Source of the DNA: Candidatus Jorgensenbacteria bacterium | Lineage (GTDB): Bacteria > Patescibacteriota > Minisyncoccia > UBA6257 > GWB1-50-10 | NCBI GenBank assembly: GCA_016234345.1 | Contig: JACRFG010000034.1 | Location: 1 to 34,424, forward strand | Direction: 5' to 3' | DNA: 34,424 nucleotides | Part shown: in pieces, positions 1 through 6,731 of the stretch | How the letters are laid out: each line of letters begins with the position of its first letter | Numbering within the stretch: the stretch's first letter is position 1 | Made by a program: the position numbers and the translations under genes | Notes under the pieces: model-generated | Databases searched by the model: none | Seen by the model: the letters and a program-made list of their open reading frames with translations, nothing else | Told to the model about the DNA's origin: nothing

Positions 1-2
1 CC

Positions 3-896
3 CAAAATTGCCGGTATTGCTTATGGCTTTTGGTAAAACCGGTAAAGGATTGCTGGGATTATACAGAGTTCGGGGACGGCGCAGAACGAGTGTATGAATG
101 CGCAACAGTTGGAAATGGAGCAACCAATGTGTCGTTTTCCATCTATGCTGGTAAGGCGTCCTTTAATATGGAATACGCAGCGTATTGTTTCGGCGTAAGT
201 CATGTTTTCGGTTGCGTAGGGCTCCGAAAAAAAGAGCATTGTATTCTAAACAAACAATATACGCCGCAAGCCTTTGAAGGATTACGCCAAAAGATAATCA
301 ATGGCATGCATGAAACCCCATATATAGATACAAAAGGCAGAGTTTATACGTACGGAGAGTTCTTCCCGGTAGAATTATCTCCGTTCGCTTATAACGAAAC
401 TTCTGCGCAGCAATTTTTCCCATTGGATAAGACTCAGGCAGACCAGTTTGGATTTCGTTGGACAGAATCAGAAGAAAAGAATTACAACATTGATGTGTTT
501 CCGGATGAATTGCCTGATGCGACTTCCGATACGACGGAAGAAATCACTAACAAGATAATAGGGTGCGAGCATAAAGGAACCTGTAAAGAGCAGTGCGCAA
601 CGGCATTCAAAATTACGCCTTCCGAGGTTATTTTTTACAAGAAATGCGGGCTTCCTCTTCCGCGACTTTGTCCGAACTGTCGTCACTATGAACGACTTCA
701 AGAACGTACTCCGCTTATTTTTATAAAACGCGTGTGCGCTTGTAACGGAGAGAAATCCAAAAATGGTGTATATACCAACTCAAGCGTTCACTTTCATGGC
801 GCCAGTAACTGTCCTAATGAATTCGAAACGTCCTATGCCACCGATCGCCTCGAAATAGTATACTGCGAACAATGCTATCAGGCCGAAGTGGCGTAA
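3..896 (+). CDS. Cys-rich zinc-ribbon protein of a type common in Patescibacteria, 5'-truncated by the window edge
   Basis: The reading frame is open to the left edge: the codons before the first TTG at 30 read Q-N-C-R-Y-C-L-W-L, in register with the Cys-rich pattern that follows, so the gene starts outside the window. The visible part has repeated Cys-containing blocks (KDCWDYTEFG, YAAYCFGVSHVFGCVGLRKK, EHCILNKQY), a YGEFFP...SPFAYNE segment, and a C-terminal region with several zinc-ribbon pairs (CEHKGTCKEQC, CPNCRHYERL, CACNG, CEQC). I recognise this layout from hypothetical proteins widespread in Parcubacteria. The cysteines suggest structural zinc and possibly nucleic-acid or protein binding, but no catalytic motif is visible and no function is assigned. 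Confidence 0.85.
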   Translation, partial: QNCRYCLWLLVKPVKDCWDYTEFGDGAERVYECATVGNGATNVSFSIYAGKASFNMEYAAYCFGVSHVFGCVGLRKKEHCILNKQYTPQAFEGLRQKIINGMHETPYIDTKGRVYTYGEFFPVELSPFAYNETSAQQFFPLDKTQADQFGFRWTESEEKNYNIDVFPDELPDATSDTTEEITNKIIGCEHKGTCKEQCATAFKITPSEVIFYKKCGLPLPRLCPNCRHYERLQERTPLIFIKRVCACNGEKSKNGVYTNSSVHFHGASNCPNEFETSYATDRLEIVYCEQCYQAEVA

Positions 897-1023
897 CCTA
901 AATTTAATCTTCAAACAGCAAAAACCTATGAATTCCTTATGATTCACTCCAAAACTAAAAAGACCAGTTTCTTAACCAATTCTTTGCTTTGTCTTAATTA
1001 GCACAATTGAAATTTGCTGTAAT

Positions 1024-1052
1024 TTGACAGTAAAAATCAGCGGAGTCATAAT
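1024..1052 (+). promoter_or_regulatory. Sigma70-type promoter for the 75-aa ORF
   Basis: TTGACA at 1024-1029, a 17-nt spacer and CATAAT at 1047-1052. The predicted transcript start near 1059 leaves about 35 nt of leader before the ATG at 1094. Apart from this promoter I see nothing in the 897-1093 gap, which is AT-rich and has no convincing terminator for the upstream gene. Confidence 0.7.
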
Positions 1053-1093
1053 TTTATCCTCAACTTTTACAAATAAACAATGAAAGAGTGTGA

Positions 1094-1321
1094 ATGGAAA
1101 AAACATTGACGTTCGGCAAACTCGCTGTTGGAGATAAATTCATTGGTTTACCGATCCCGGGCGACGACAAGGGGCACGGCGGACTGAAAGGCGTACATCT
1201 CATATTCATAAAAACAGAAGAGGCTGAAGCTGCTTTTGATTTAAAAGTTAATAGTGTGCAAGTATCTACCGGCATTCTTTCGCACATGCCAGACAATATG
1301 TCGGTTATCCACGTTAGATAA
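1094..1321 (+). CDS. Small conserved hypothetical protein (75 aa)
   Basis: A 75-aa ORF with its own consensus promoter upstream and a strong terminator 33 bp downstream, so it is a complete single-gene transcription unit. A weak purine-rich stretch (GAAAGAGTGTG) precedes the ATG. The protein begins MEKTLTFGKLAVGDKFIGLP and has a central Gly/Asp-rich patch (PIPGDDKGHGGLKG) followed by a beta-type segment and an Ala/Glu-rich stretch. It has no signal peptide, membrane segment or cysteines. Short 'xxVGDKFI..P.PGDD.GHGG..G' proteins are familiar from Parcubacteria genomes, where they are uncharacterised. No function is assigned. Confidence 0.7.
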   Translation: MEKTLTFGKLAVGDKFIGLPIPGDDKGHGGLKGVHLIFIKTEEAEAAFDLKVNSVQVSTGILSHMPDNMSVIHVR

Positions 1322-1353
1322 CCAGTAAGAAATTGTATGGTTTTAACATTCGA

Positions 1354-1383
1354 CCTCCTGAAGAATTCAGGAGGTTTATTTTT
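1354..1383 (+). terminator. Rho-independent terminator
   Basis: A perfect 9-bp stem, CCTCCTGAA (1354-1362) with TTCAGGAGG (1366-1374), has a 3-nt loop and is followed by TTTATTTTT. It closes the 75-aa gene and lies 30 bp before the next promoter. It also argues against starting the next gene at the TTG at 1333. Confidence 0.85.
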
Positions 1384-1410
1384 AAGATTGAGAAGGAGGC
1401 AAAACTAATT

Positions 1411-1419
1411 TGGTATAAT
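1411..1419 (+). promoter_or_regulatory. Extended -10 promoter set for a leaderless mRNA
   Basis: TGG-TATAAT: the TG at 1411-1412 is an extended -10 element and the consensus hexamer is at 1414-1419. The ATG follows after only 6 nt, so transcription should begin at or next to the start codon. An AAGGAGG at about 1393-1399 is too far upstream to serve as a Shine-Dalgarno site and would not be in the transcript. Confidence 0.65.
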
Positions 1420-1425
1420 ATACAT

Positions 1426-1830
1426 ATGGATCAAATTACTAATACGCCTTCAATCCCGGGCGAGACCTCTTTAAAATCCGCATGGTCGTGGGGAGCTTTT
1501 ATGTTCGATATACCATTTCTCATTGCAATTAAGAAATATGTCTGGCTTCTCTTTTATCTTCTGGCTTTTGTTCCAATCGTGAACGCCATATTTTTAATTA
1601 TCTTTAAAATAGTTATGGGAATGAAGGGCGCGGCGCTGGCTGCGCAGAGCCCTCAGTTTACAAACCAAGACGAATACAATGGTTTTATGAGAGCGCTAGA
1701 TCACGCAGGCAAAATTACATTCTTCGGCCTTATCGTTGTTTTTGTTTTGATTATCGGACTAGTACTTTTTGGATTCAAAACTTTCATCCCCTATCTACAA
1801 CCAAAAGTGCCTGGATTCATGACACAATAA
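1426..1830 (+). CDS. Small membrane protein with a W-x-W-G-A-F motif
   Basis: The start is the ATG at 1426. A longer in-frame ORF from a TTG at 1333 would read through a terminator and a promoter, so it is rejected. The 134-aa protein has a polar N-terminus, the segment SAWSWGAFMFDIPF, a strongly hydrophobic stretch at about residues 38-63, an amphipathic cytosolic or loop region (FTNQDEYNGFMRALDHAGK) and another membrane segment at about 97-118. The WSWGAF...MGMKG arrangement resembles small membrane proteins frequent in Patescibacteria that carry W-x-W-G-A-F and then G-x-K-G. The function is unknown. It is a single-gene unit bounded by a leaderless promoter and a terminator at 1861. Confidence 0.8.
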   Translation: MDQITNTPSIPGETSLKSAWSWGAFMFDIPFLIAIKKYVWLLFYLLAFVPIVNAIFLIIFKIVMGMKGAALAAQSPQFTNQDEYNGFMRALDHAGKITFFGLIVVFVLIIGLVLFGFKTFIPYLQPKVPGFMTQ

Positions 1831-1860
1831 AACCGCATTGATTTTAAATTGAACTCACAC

Positions 1861-1897
1861 ATCAAAAACGCCGTTACTTGACGGCGCTTTGATTTTT
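1861..1897 (+). terminator. Rho-independent terminator
   Basis: The core stem is CGCCGT (1869-1874) with ACGGCG (1881-1886) and a 6-nt loop. It extends through flanking ATCAAA/TTTGAT pairing and is followed by TTTTGT. It ends the small membrane protein unit. The TTGACG inside its 3' side may also serve as a -35 for the following gene, but the matching -10 is poor. Confidence 0.75.
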
Positions 1898-1949
1898 GTA
1901 GTATTTTATTAAACAGTCAAAGACTTTAACAAGAAAAAGGAGAGTAGTA

Positions 1950-2552
1950 ATGCAACGAATCAGAATGCGGGTTGTAGCTGTTGGTATTAAAGGTACCGAA
2001 TCAGTCCTTATTCTTCGAGAAGAAGGGGGTGAACGTTATTTACCCATCTTCATTGATCCGTTTACGGCTCAAGCAATCACGCGACATATGGGTGGAATTA
2101 AATCCAATCGTCCCCTTACGCACGACCTTATGAAAACCCTGATCGAATTCCTCGGATCACGTCTGGCTGAGGTCACAGTAACGAAAATAGAAAACGAAAC
2201 TTTCTATGCTGTGCTCTCTATCGAAGGCAGAGAAATCGACGCGAGACCAAGCGACGCGATAACGCTTGCCTTGAAATGCAACGTTCCCATATATGCGGCC
2301 AGAGAGGTAGTGGACGAAGGAAGCTGTACCCTCGATGAAATGAAATCTGGTTATCCCGCTACAGAGAGAAAGGGTGATCCCCAAGAGAAAACAAAACAGC
2401 CGCAACGCAAAACGGAGATTGTTCGAAAAACCAAGGAGCCCCAAAGCCTGGAAAGCCTTAAAAAACAGCTGGATAGCGCCATTAAACGAGAAGATTACGA
2501 AAAAGCCGCGGAACTGAGAGACGAAATAAAACAACTGGAGGATAAAGATTGA
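1950..2552 (+). CDS. Bifunctional-nuclease (BFN/DUF151) domain protein with a C-terminal UVR motif
   Basis: The ATG at 1950 is preceded by AAAAAGGAGAGTAGTA, a strong Shine-Dalgarno site. Residues 1-130 match the BFN/DUF151 domain in order: VVAVGIKGTESVLILRE, ERYLPIFIDPFTAQAI, RPLTHDLM, FYAVLSIEGREIDARPSDAI and ALKCNVPIYAA. A Lys/Gln/Pro-rich linker (about 135-167) leads to a C-terminal UVR-type helical hairpin (LESLKKQLDSAIKREDYEKA, then AELRDEIKQLE), the motif that links UvrB and UvrC and is also found in ClpC and McsA. BFN domains in plants have reported nuclease activity, but bacterial members are little studied. The overlapping downstream ORF (4 nt) suggests coupled expression. Confidence 0.88.
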   Translation: MQRIRMRVVAVGIKGTESVLILREEGGERYLPIFIDPFTAQAITRHMGGIKSNRPLTHDLMKTLIEFLGSRLAEVTVTKIENETFYAVLSIEGREIDARPSDAITLALKCNVPIYAAREVVDEGSCTLDEMKSGYPATERKGDPQEKTKQPQRKTEIVRKTKEPQSLESLKKQLDSAIKREDYEKAAELRDEIKQLEDKD

Positions 2553-3067
2553 AAAAATCTCTAATACCCAAAAAGCTAATTCGCTGTAATTGCTGCGGCT
2601 ACGCATTTCACCTACCGCTTATAGAAAACGCAACTAGCCATGATTTATCGAAAATAAAAAGATTCTTGGGCACTTTCATGAATAGAGGCCTCACCCCTGA
2701 AGAATTGAAACATATAATTATTCTTAAAGGTGGAGATGATCCTGACAATCAAATCATACTAGGATGCCTTGTAGCTCTCCCTATATCAGAAAAAACAATG
2801 TATTTGAGCCGCATGAAAATAGGCAAGCCGTTTCGGAAAAATAAGTTGGCGAGTGAACTCCTTGCTCACGCGTTGCACGATGCCAAAGACCGAAAATTTT
2901 CTTTTGCATTCGCTGTAACGCTTTCGGAAAAGGCCGCCCGACTACTCCAAAAGTTTAATGCGGAAGAAATAAACCGTTACGATTTTTTCAAAGAAATACC
3001 TCAATCCATAGCACAGCGAAATTGTCCATGCAGTGAAAACCACCGCTACTGGCGTATCCGCATATAA
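2549..3067 (+). CDS. GNAT-like N-acyltransferase-fold protein, translationally coupled to the BFN gene
   Basis: The start is TTG at 2549, overlapping the upstream TGA as TTGA. GGAGG at 2537-2541 lies 7 nt before it, which supports this codon. The 172-aa protein begins with a basic stretch and a CNCC pair (RCNCCGYAFHLP). The central part resembles the GNAT core: beta strands (IILGCLVALP, MYLSRMKIGKPF), then RKNKLASELLAHALHDAKDR, which looks like the acetyl-CoA loop and helix, and a later KAARLLQKFNAEEINRYDFF like the usual C-terminal 'gF..~y' region. A second Cys pair (CPCSENH) near the C-terminus might bind metal with the first. The GNAT call is an inference from pattern only, and the substrate is unknown. 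Confidence 0.6.
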   Translation: MKKSLIPKKLIRCNCCGYAFHLPLIENATSHDLSKIKRFLGTFMNRGLTPEELKHIIILKGGDDPDNQIILGCLVALPISEKTMYLSRMKIGKPFRKNKLASELLAHALHDAKDRKFSFAFAVTLSEKAARLLQKFNAEEINRYDFFKEIPQSIAQRNCPCSENHRYWRIRI

Positions 3068-3070
3068 TTC

Positions 3071-3098
3071 AGCCGAGTCTTTGACTCGGCTTTTCATT
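3071..3098 (+). terminator. Rho-independent terminator directly upstream of infC
   Basis: A perfect 9-bp stem, AGCCGAGTC (3071-3079) with GACTCGGCT (3083-3091), has a TTT loop and a TTTCATTTA tail. It ends the BFN/GNAT-like operon and is only about 12 bp from the infC extended -10 element. Confidence 0.85.
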
Positions 3099-3110
3099 TA
3101 AAATTTGGTG

Positions 3111-3119
3111 TGTTATTAT
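3111..3119 (+). promoter_or_regulatory. Extended -10 promoter of infC
   Basis: TGT-TATTAT: TG at 3111-3112 and the hexamer at 3114-3119, followed by exactly 6 nt and then the ATC at 3126. The geometry is the same as at the gene at 1426. The best -35 candidate, TTTTCA (3091-3096), is 17 nt upstream and overlaps the terminator tail. Confidence 0.6.
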
Positions 3120-3125
3120 AGTAAT

Positions 3126-3626
3126 ATCCATTACCGAGTCAACAGCCAAATAACCGCTAAGGAGCTTAGGGTTCTCGACGAAAAAGGGGATAATCTCGAC
3201 GTACTATCTAGAGAAGCGGCGTTGCGCTTAGCCGAAGAGCGTCACGTTGATCTTATTGAAATCGCTCCGAACGCAAACCCGCCTGTCGCGCGTCTCATGA
3301 GTTTCGACAAATTCCGTTACCTCAGAGAAAAAGCCGAAAAGAAACAGCGCCATCTTCAAAAAACCAAAGAGATGAAGCATGTCCGTATTTCACCTCGAGC
3401 CGCCCAGAACGATCTTCAAATTAAAGCGAGTAAAGCCGATGATTTTTTGAAAGAAGGACACGGAGTTGAAATCAGTCTTTTTCTCCGCGGACGAGAAAAA
3501 GGCAATCGCGATTGGAATCTTAAAAAACTTAACGAGTTTCTAACAATGGTCAAGGTTCCGCATCACGTAACGCTCACTCCGAAATTTGTAGGTAAGGGAT
3601 TTATAGTACAGATAGCTAAAAAGTGA
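3126..3626 (+). CDS. infC: Translation initiation factor IF-3, probably starting at AUC on a leaderless mRNA
   Basis: IF3 binds the 30S subunit and discriminates against non-AUG start codons and wrong initiator tRNA. The protein carries the N-domain pattern YRVNSQITAKELRVLDEKGD, then AALRLAEERHVDLIEIAPNA and PPVARLMSFDKFRY, and the C-domain KEMKHVRISPRAAQNDLQIK, FLKEGHGVEISLFLRGREK and KFVGKGFIVQI. No ATG lies near the conserved N-terminus. The in-frame TTG and GTG at 3105 and 3108 lie upstream of or inside the -10 element. The ATC at 3126 gives a 166-aa protein starting (f)M-H-Y-R-V-N and lies 6 nt after the -10. Non-AUG infC starts (AUU in E. coli) allow autoregulation. AUC in a leaderless position here is inference. 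rpmI and rplT follow. Confidence 0.93.
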   Translation: MHYRVNSQITAKELRVLDEKGDNLDVLSREAALRLAEERHVDLIEIAPNANPPVARLMSFDKFRYLREKAEKKQRHLQKTKEMKHVRISPRAAQNDLQIKASKADDFLKEGHGVEISLFLRGREKGNRDWNLKKLNEFLTMVKVPHHVTLTPKFVGKGFIVQIAKK

Positions 3627-3633
3627 CGGACGG

Positions 3634-3661
3634 TTGAAAAAAATATAGAGCAGGGTATAAT
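3634..3661 (+). promoter_or_regulatory. Internal promoter for rpmI-rplT
   Basis: TTGAAA (3634-3639), a 16-nt spacer and TATAAT (3656-3661) lie between infC and rpmI. The expected start near 3668 gives a leader of about 13 nt before the rpmI ATG at 3681. The two ribosomal protein genes can therefore be transcribed independently of infC. Confidence 0.7.
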
Positions 3662-3680
3662 AGGCTCTGCCTAAAAATCT

Positions 3681-3854
3681 ATGGCTAAAAACAGTATCGA
3701 TCATCGTATCAAAACAACCAGAACAGGCAAGGTGCTTCGCAGAGCTATGGCGCTCGGCCACTCCCGTGGCAACAAAAGCAGCGTACAAATGCAAAGAAAA
3801 AAACGATCAAGAAATCTGTCGCTTTCCCATCTTATTACAAAAAGAGGCTTATGA
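3681..3854 (+). CDS. rpmI: 50S ribosomal protein bL35
   Basis: A short 57-aa gene between infC and rplT, the usual position in the infC-rpmI-rplT operon. The protein is very basic and reads MAKNSIDHRIKTTRTGKVLR, then RAMALGHSRGNKSSVQMQRK, with a KKRSRNLSLSH tail. The 'K.T.TGKVLRR.mg.gH.r..Ks..q.rrKkr' core is the bL35 pattern (family K-R-F-K-x-T-x-x-G-K). The stop codon overlaps the rplT start as ATGA, so the two are translationally coupled. It is shorter than the usual 64-66 aa, and the N-terminal consensus is weak (KNSIDHRIK instead of K-T-x-K-S-x-x-K-R-F-K), so the identification rests partly on context. Confidence 0.9.
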   Translation: MAKNSIDHRIKTTRTGKVLRRAMALGHSRGNKSSVQMQRKKRSRNLSLSHLITKRGL

Positions 3855-4195
3855 GCCGAGTAAAAAGGGGCATAATCGCCCACAAAAAACGCGAGCGTTT
3901 GCTCCGATATACAAAAGGATTCAAATGGAGCAGAAAATCAAAAGAACGGGCCGCTAAAGAAGCGCTTCTTCATGCTTGGAGCCGAGCTTTCGAAGGACGC
4001 AAAGAAAAGAAACGCGTATATCGAACGTTATGGAATACGCAAATTAATGCTGCCGTGAGGGCCGAAGGGCTAACATACAGCGTCTTCATAAAAAAGCTCA
4101 AGACTAAAAAAATAGTCTTGGACAGAAAAATATTGGCTGATTTAGCCAAAAATGAACCGGCGGTTTTCAAAAAAATAGTGGCTCTGGTCAAATAA
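3851..4195 (+). CDS. rplT: 50S ribosomal protein bL20
   Basis: A 114-aa basic protein essential for early assembly of the large subunit. Signature parts are MSRVKRGIIAHKKRERLLRY, TKGFKWSRKSKERAAKEALL, HAWSRAFEGRKEKKRVYRTL and WNTQINAAVRAEGLTYSVFI, then KILADLAKNEPAVFKKIVAL. The length is normal for the family. It overlaps rpmI by 4 nt (ATGA) and is followed within a few bases by a strong bidirectional terminator, so it is the last gene of this rightward block. In E. coli, L20 represses its own operon by binding mRNA. I did not find a recognisable copy of that mRNA structure here. Confidence 0.97.
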   Translation: MSRVKRGIIAHKKRERLLRYTKGFKWSRKSKERAAKEALLHAWSRAFEGRKEKKRVYRTLWNTQINAAVRAEGLTYSVFIKKLKTKKIVLDRKILADLAKNEPAVFKKIVALVK

Positions 4196-4229
4196 AAATT
4201 CCAATCGCGTTGATTGGAATTTTTTTATT
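4194..4229. terminator. Bidirectional terminator between rplT and the convergent MGMT gene
   Basis: The stem AAAAATTCCAATC (4194-4206) pairs with GATTGGAATTTTT (4212-4224) around a 5-nt loop. A T-tract follows on the plus strand and an A-run on the left gives a T-tract on the minus strand. It separates the convergent operons. Confidence 0.88.
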
Positions 4230-4236
4230 TTATAGA

Positions 4237-4539
4237 TTAAACTCGCCAACCGAAAACATGTAAGTCGATCTTTTTACCGATAACAATAATTCCTTCCTGT
4301 TTCAAAAATTCAATTTTCTTTTTAGCGCCTCTCGCGTAACCGCCAACGGTTCCATCCGATCGGATTACGCGGTGACACGGGACTTGTGGCGCGTACGGAT
4401 TGCATTTCAAGGCATGACCAACGGCACGGCTCGCTCGAGGCTTATGAATTGCTCGGGCCACGGCTTGATACGTCGAAACTTTACCTTTGGGAATATTCTT
4501 AACGACTCGGTACGCTTTTTTTGCGAATAATGTTGTCAT
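4237..4539 (-). CDS. MGMT-type O6-alkylguanine DNA alkyltransferase, catalytic domain only
   Basis: Predicted to remove O6-alkyl groups from guanine by transfer to its own cysteine. The 100-aa protein starting MTTLFAKKAYRVVKNIPKGK is just the C-terminal DNA-binding/active-site domain. VSTYQAVARAI is the DNA recognition helix region, KCNPYAPQVPCHRVI carries the active-site Cys55 in PCHRV, and then comes SDGTVGGYARG. Because PCHR is kept rather than PWHR, this should be a true alkyltransferase and not an Atl1-type sensor. The N-terminal domain of Ogt/Ada is absent. I chose the Met at 4539; a longer frame begins inside the upstream NUDIX gene, and the two genes still overlap by 41 nt. It is last in the PolX operon. 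Confidence 0.87.
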   Translation of the reverse strand: MTTLFAKKAYRVVKNIPKGKVSTYQAVARAIHKPRASRAVGHALKCNPYAPQVPCHRVIRSDGTVGGYARGAKKKIEFLKQEGIIVIGKKIDLHVFGWRV

Positions 4540-4939
4540 AGGCTTTTTTAAGGTTCGACTTAAGATTAGGATACATGAGCATCCGCAAGGCATCTCTCAA
4601 TAAAAACCATCCGTATCCATGATGCTCGCTTGAAATCTTAATAATGGGATTATCAGTCTCCGCCAAATAGTACATTACTATTTTAAAAACTTTTTCTTTG
4701 TTTTTAGTAAACGTAAAGCGATCGTAAACCTTAAACCATTCTTTAAGTCTAAGCTCATTTGAGCTTAGGCCTGTTTCTTCCTTAACTTCCCGGAGTGCTG
4801 CTCGGAAACTTTTTTCACCCTGATCAAGTTTTCCTTTAGGGAAATTCCAATATCGACCTCCGTGATAAAGAAGTAAAAATTTAATACCTTCACTGGTTTT
4901 CCGGTAAATGATTATGCCGGCCGAAATTTCTTTAACCAT
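4499..4939 (-). CDS. NUDIX hydrolase, Ap4A-hydrolase-like
   Basis: A NUDIX pyrophosphohydrolase, 146 aa from MVKEISAGIIIYRKTSEG. The NUDIX box is complete: G-K-L-D-Q-G-E at the start, seven residues, then REVKEETGL, fitting GX5EX7REUXEEXGU. The preceding FLLLYHGGRYWNFPKGKLDQ resembles the 'W.fPKG..e.GE' of asymmetrical bis(5'-nucleosyl)-tetraphosphatases, so Ap4A or a related dinucleotide is a plausible substrate, though this is an inference. The start at 4939 is 10 nt from the PolX stop; an extended ORF would overlap polX. It belongs to the repair operon polX-nudix-MGMT and its 3' end overlaps the MGMT start. Confidence 0.88.
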   Translation of the reverse strand: MVKEISAGIIIYRKTSEGIKFLLLYHGGRYWNFPKGKLDQGEKSFRAALREVKEETGLSSNELRLKEWFKVYDRFTFTKNKEKVFKIVMYYLAETDNPIIKISSEHHGYGWFLLRDALRMLMYPNLKSNLKKAYDNIIRKKSVPSR

Positions 4940-4949
4940 AATAGATATT

Positions 4950-6719
4950 CTACCGTTTAAAGTATTGTAACATCTTCTCGAACGGCCAGGCATTCACAAT
5001 GTCCTCACGGGTAGCCCAGCCGCGGCGAGCCTGAGAGATACCATATTCAATATACGCAAGATGGCTTACCGAATGAGCATCGGAATCAATGGTCAATTTA
5101 ACGCCGGCATCAACGCATTTACGCACGTATTCGTCTTTCAAATCCAATCGATCCGGATAAGCATCTATTTCCAAAATAGTTCCTGTTTTTTTAGCTGACC
5201 GGATGATGTCGTCGATATCAATATCATATGCTTCTCTTTTCTTTATTATCCGGCCAGTCGGATGAAAAAGGATGTCTACGTGAGGATTTTCCATGGCTCG
5301 CTTGATTCGTTCGGTTTGTTCCTTTCGGGAAAGATTAAAATACGAATGCACAGAGACACCAACAACATCTAGCCTGGAAAGAACACTATCGGACAAATCC
5401 AACGATCCGTCTTTCAAAATATCACATTCGGTTCCTTTAAGGATTTTGAATTTTTTATTACCATTGGTCGATTTAAACTTTGAATTAACGGCGTCTATCT
5501 CTTTCCATTGATCCTTAATTCTTTCATCGTCTAACCCGTGAGTCATAGCAAGTCTTTTAGTGTGGTCGGTAATAGCAATGTACTCTAATCCCAAACCTCT
5601 GGCAGTCTTTGCCATCTCTTCGATGGAATTTGCGCCATCAGTCCAATTAGATTGAATCTGCAGATCACCGTATAAATCTCCGTAGCCGACAAGCTTAGGC
5701 AAATTTGATTTTTTATTTGCATCTTTTAGAATAGCTGCCTCGATTTCACCATTGTTTTCCCTAAGCTCAGGCTCAATATAAGCGAGGCCGAGCGCGTCAT
5801 ATAATTCTTCTTCTGTTTTACAGGCAATACGCATTTCTCTGTTCGATTTCTTTTTAAACAATCCGTATTCATTCAACTTCAATCTCCTCTTTATAGCCAT
5901 TTCTCTCAAGGCAACATTGTGTTCTTTAGAGCCGGTGAAATAATTTAATGCCGCACCATATGATTCTTGACCCACAACCCTCAAATCAACATCAAGTCCG
6001 TTATTAAGTTTAATTGCCGATTTTGTCTCACCATGCGCATAAACACGCGCCACTTCAGGCATCGCTACAAAAAAATCCATTACCGCATTCGGTTTTTTAG
6101 AAATAACCAGGATGTCTATATCGCCTATTGTTTCTTTGCGCCGCCGTACCGATCCGGCAACCACGATTTTATCCACCTCTTTCAAACCGCGTAACCTGGA
6201 TTCTATTTCACGAACGAGCGGCATAACAAACCCCAAAACGAACCGGCCGCTCGATTTCTTTACGAATTCAATGCCTTTCAAAATGTTTTCTTCTGATTTT
6301 TCGCCAAAACTTTCAACGGCTCTAATCTTATGGCTCAAGGCCGCTTTTTCTAAATCGGCGATATTTTTAACATTGAGGGCGCGGTATAACTTGGCAATGC
6401 TTTTAGCTCCTAGGCCTTCAATGCCACGAAAAGAATTGAGATCTACCGGCGTTTTTTTCTTAAGCTCTTTGTAGTATTTAAGACTGCCCGTACGCAAAAG
6501 CTCTTCAATCTTTTCAGCAATTGATACACCGACACCAGGAATTTCTCCAAGCGCTTTAGATCCTCCACGCTCATAAATTAAACCCGCTTCTTCATTCAAA
6601 TTCTCAATAACTTCGGCTACTTTTTCATAAGCGCGTGGCTTAAAAGGAACTGCCTGCATTTCTAAATAAGCGGCTATTTCATAAAACAATCTTGCGATAT
6701 CCCTATTTGTTATTTTCAT
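4950..6719 (-). CDS. polX: DNA polymerase X with C-terminal PHP domain (PolX)
   Basis: Family X gap-filling polymerase for base excision repair, 589 aa as usual. Order: 8-kDa helical domain with helix-hairpin-helix (IPGVGVSIAEKIEELL, about 60-75; IEGLGAKSIAKL, 100-111), palm with GSVRRRKETIGDIDI (catalytic D200, D202) and NGLDVDLRVV (D245), the nucleotide region NYFTGSKEHNVALREMA, and a PHP domain from about 345. PHP ligands are mostly present: ITDHT (D385/H386), E431, SVHSY (H458), FHPTGR (H486) and DSDAH (D547/H549). The first motif, usually D-L-x-x-H-S-x-x-S-D-G, reads DLQIQSNWTDG, so the expected His is Gln356. The 3'-5' exonuclease may therefore be weak or altered. PolX lies 12 nt after the MFS gene in a tight operon. 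Confidence 0.96.
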   Translation of the reverse strand: MKITNRDIARLFYEIAAYLEMQAVPFKPRAYEKVAEVIENLNEEAGLIYERGGSKALGEIPGVGVSIAEKIEELLRTGSLKYYKELKKKTPVDLNSFRGIEGLGAKSIAKLYRALNVKNIADLEKAALSHKIRAVESFGEKSEENILKGIEFVKKSSGRFVLGFVMPLVREIESRLRGLKEVDKIVVAGSVRRRKETIGDIDILVISKKPNAVMDFFVAMPEVARVYAHGETKSAIKLNNGLDVDLRVVGQESYGAALNYFTGSKEHNVALREMAIKRRLKLNEYGLFKKKSNREMRIACKTEEELYDALGLAYIEPELRENNGEIEAAILKDANKKSNLPKLVGYGDLYGDLQIQSNWTDGANSIEEMAKTARGLGLEYIAITDHTKRLAMTHGLDDERIKDQWKEIDAVNSKFKSTNGNKKFKILKGTECDILKDGSLDLSDSVLSRLDVVGVSVHSYFNLSRKEQTERIKRAMENPHVDILFHPTGRIIKKREAYDIDIDDIIRSAKKTGTILEIDAYPDRLDLKDEYVRKCVDAGVKLTIDSDAHSVSHLAYIEYGISQARRGWATREDIVNAWPFEKMLQYFKR

Positions 6720-6731
6720 GAGTATCGCCTA

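Noticed and set aside
1333-1425. Longer N-terminus for the membrane protein from TTG 1333
   Set aside because: This stretch contains the terminator of the previous gene and the -10 element; the Met at 1426 fits both.
3601-3700. UGA recoded as glycine (Gracilibacteria code)
   Set aside because: infC, rpmI and polA end properly at TGA with the next gene starting at or near that point; reading through would destroy the gene boundaries.
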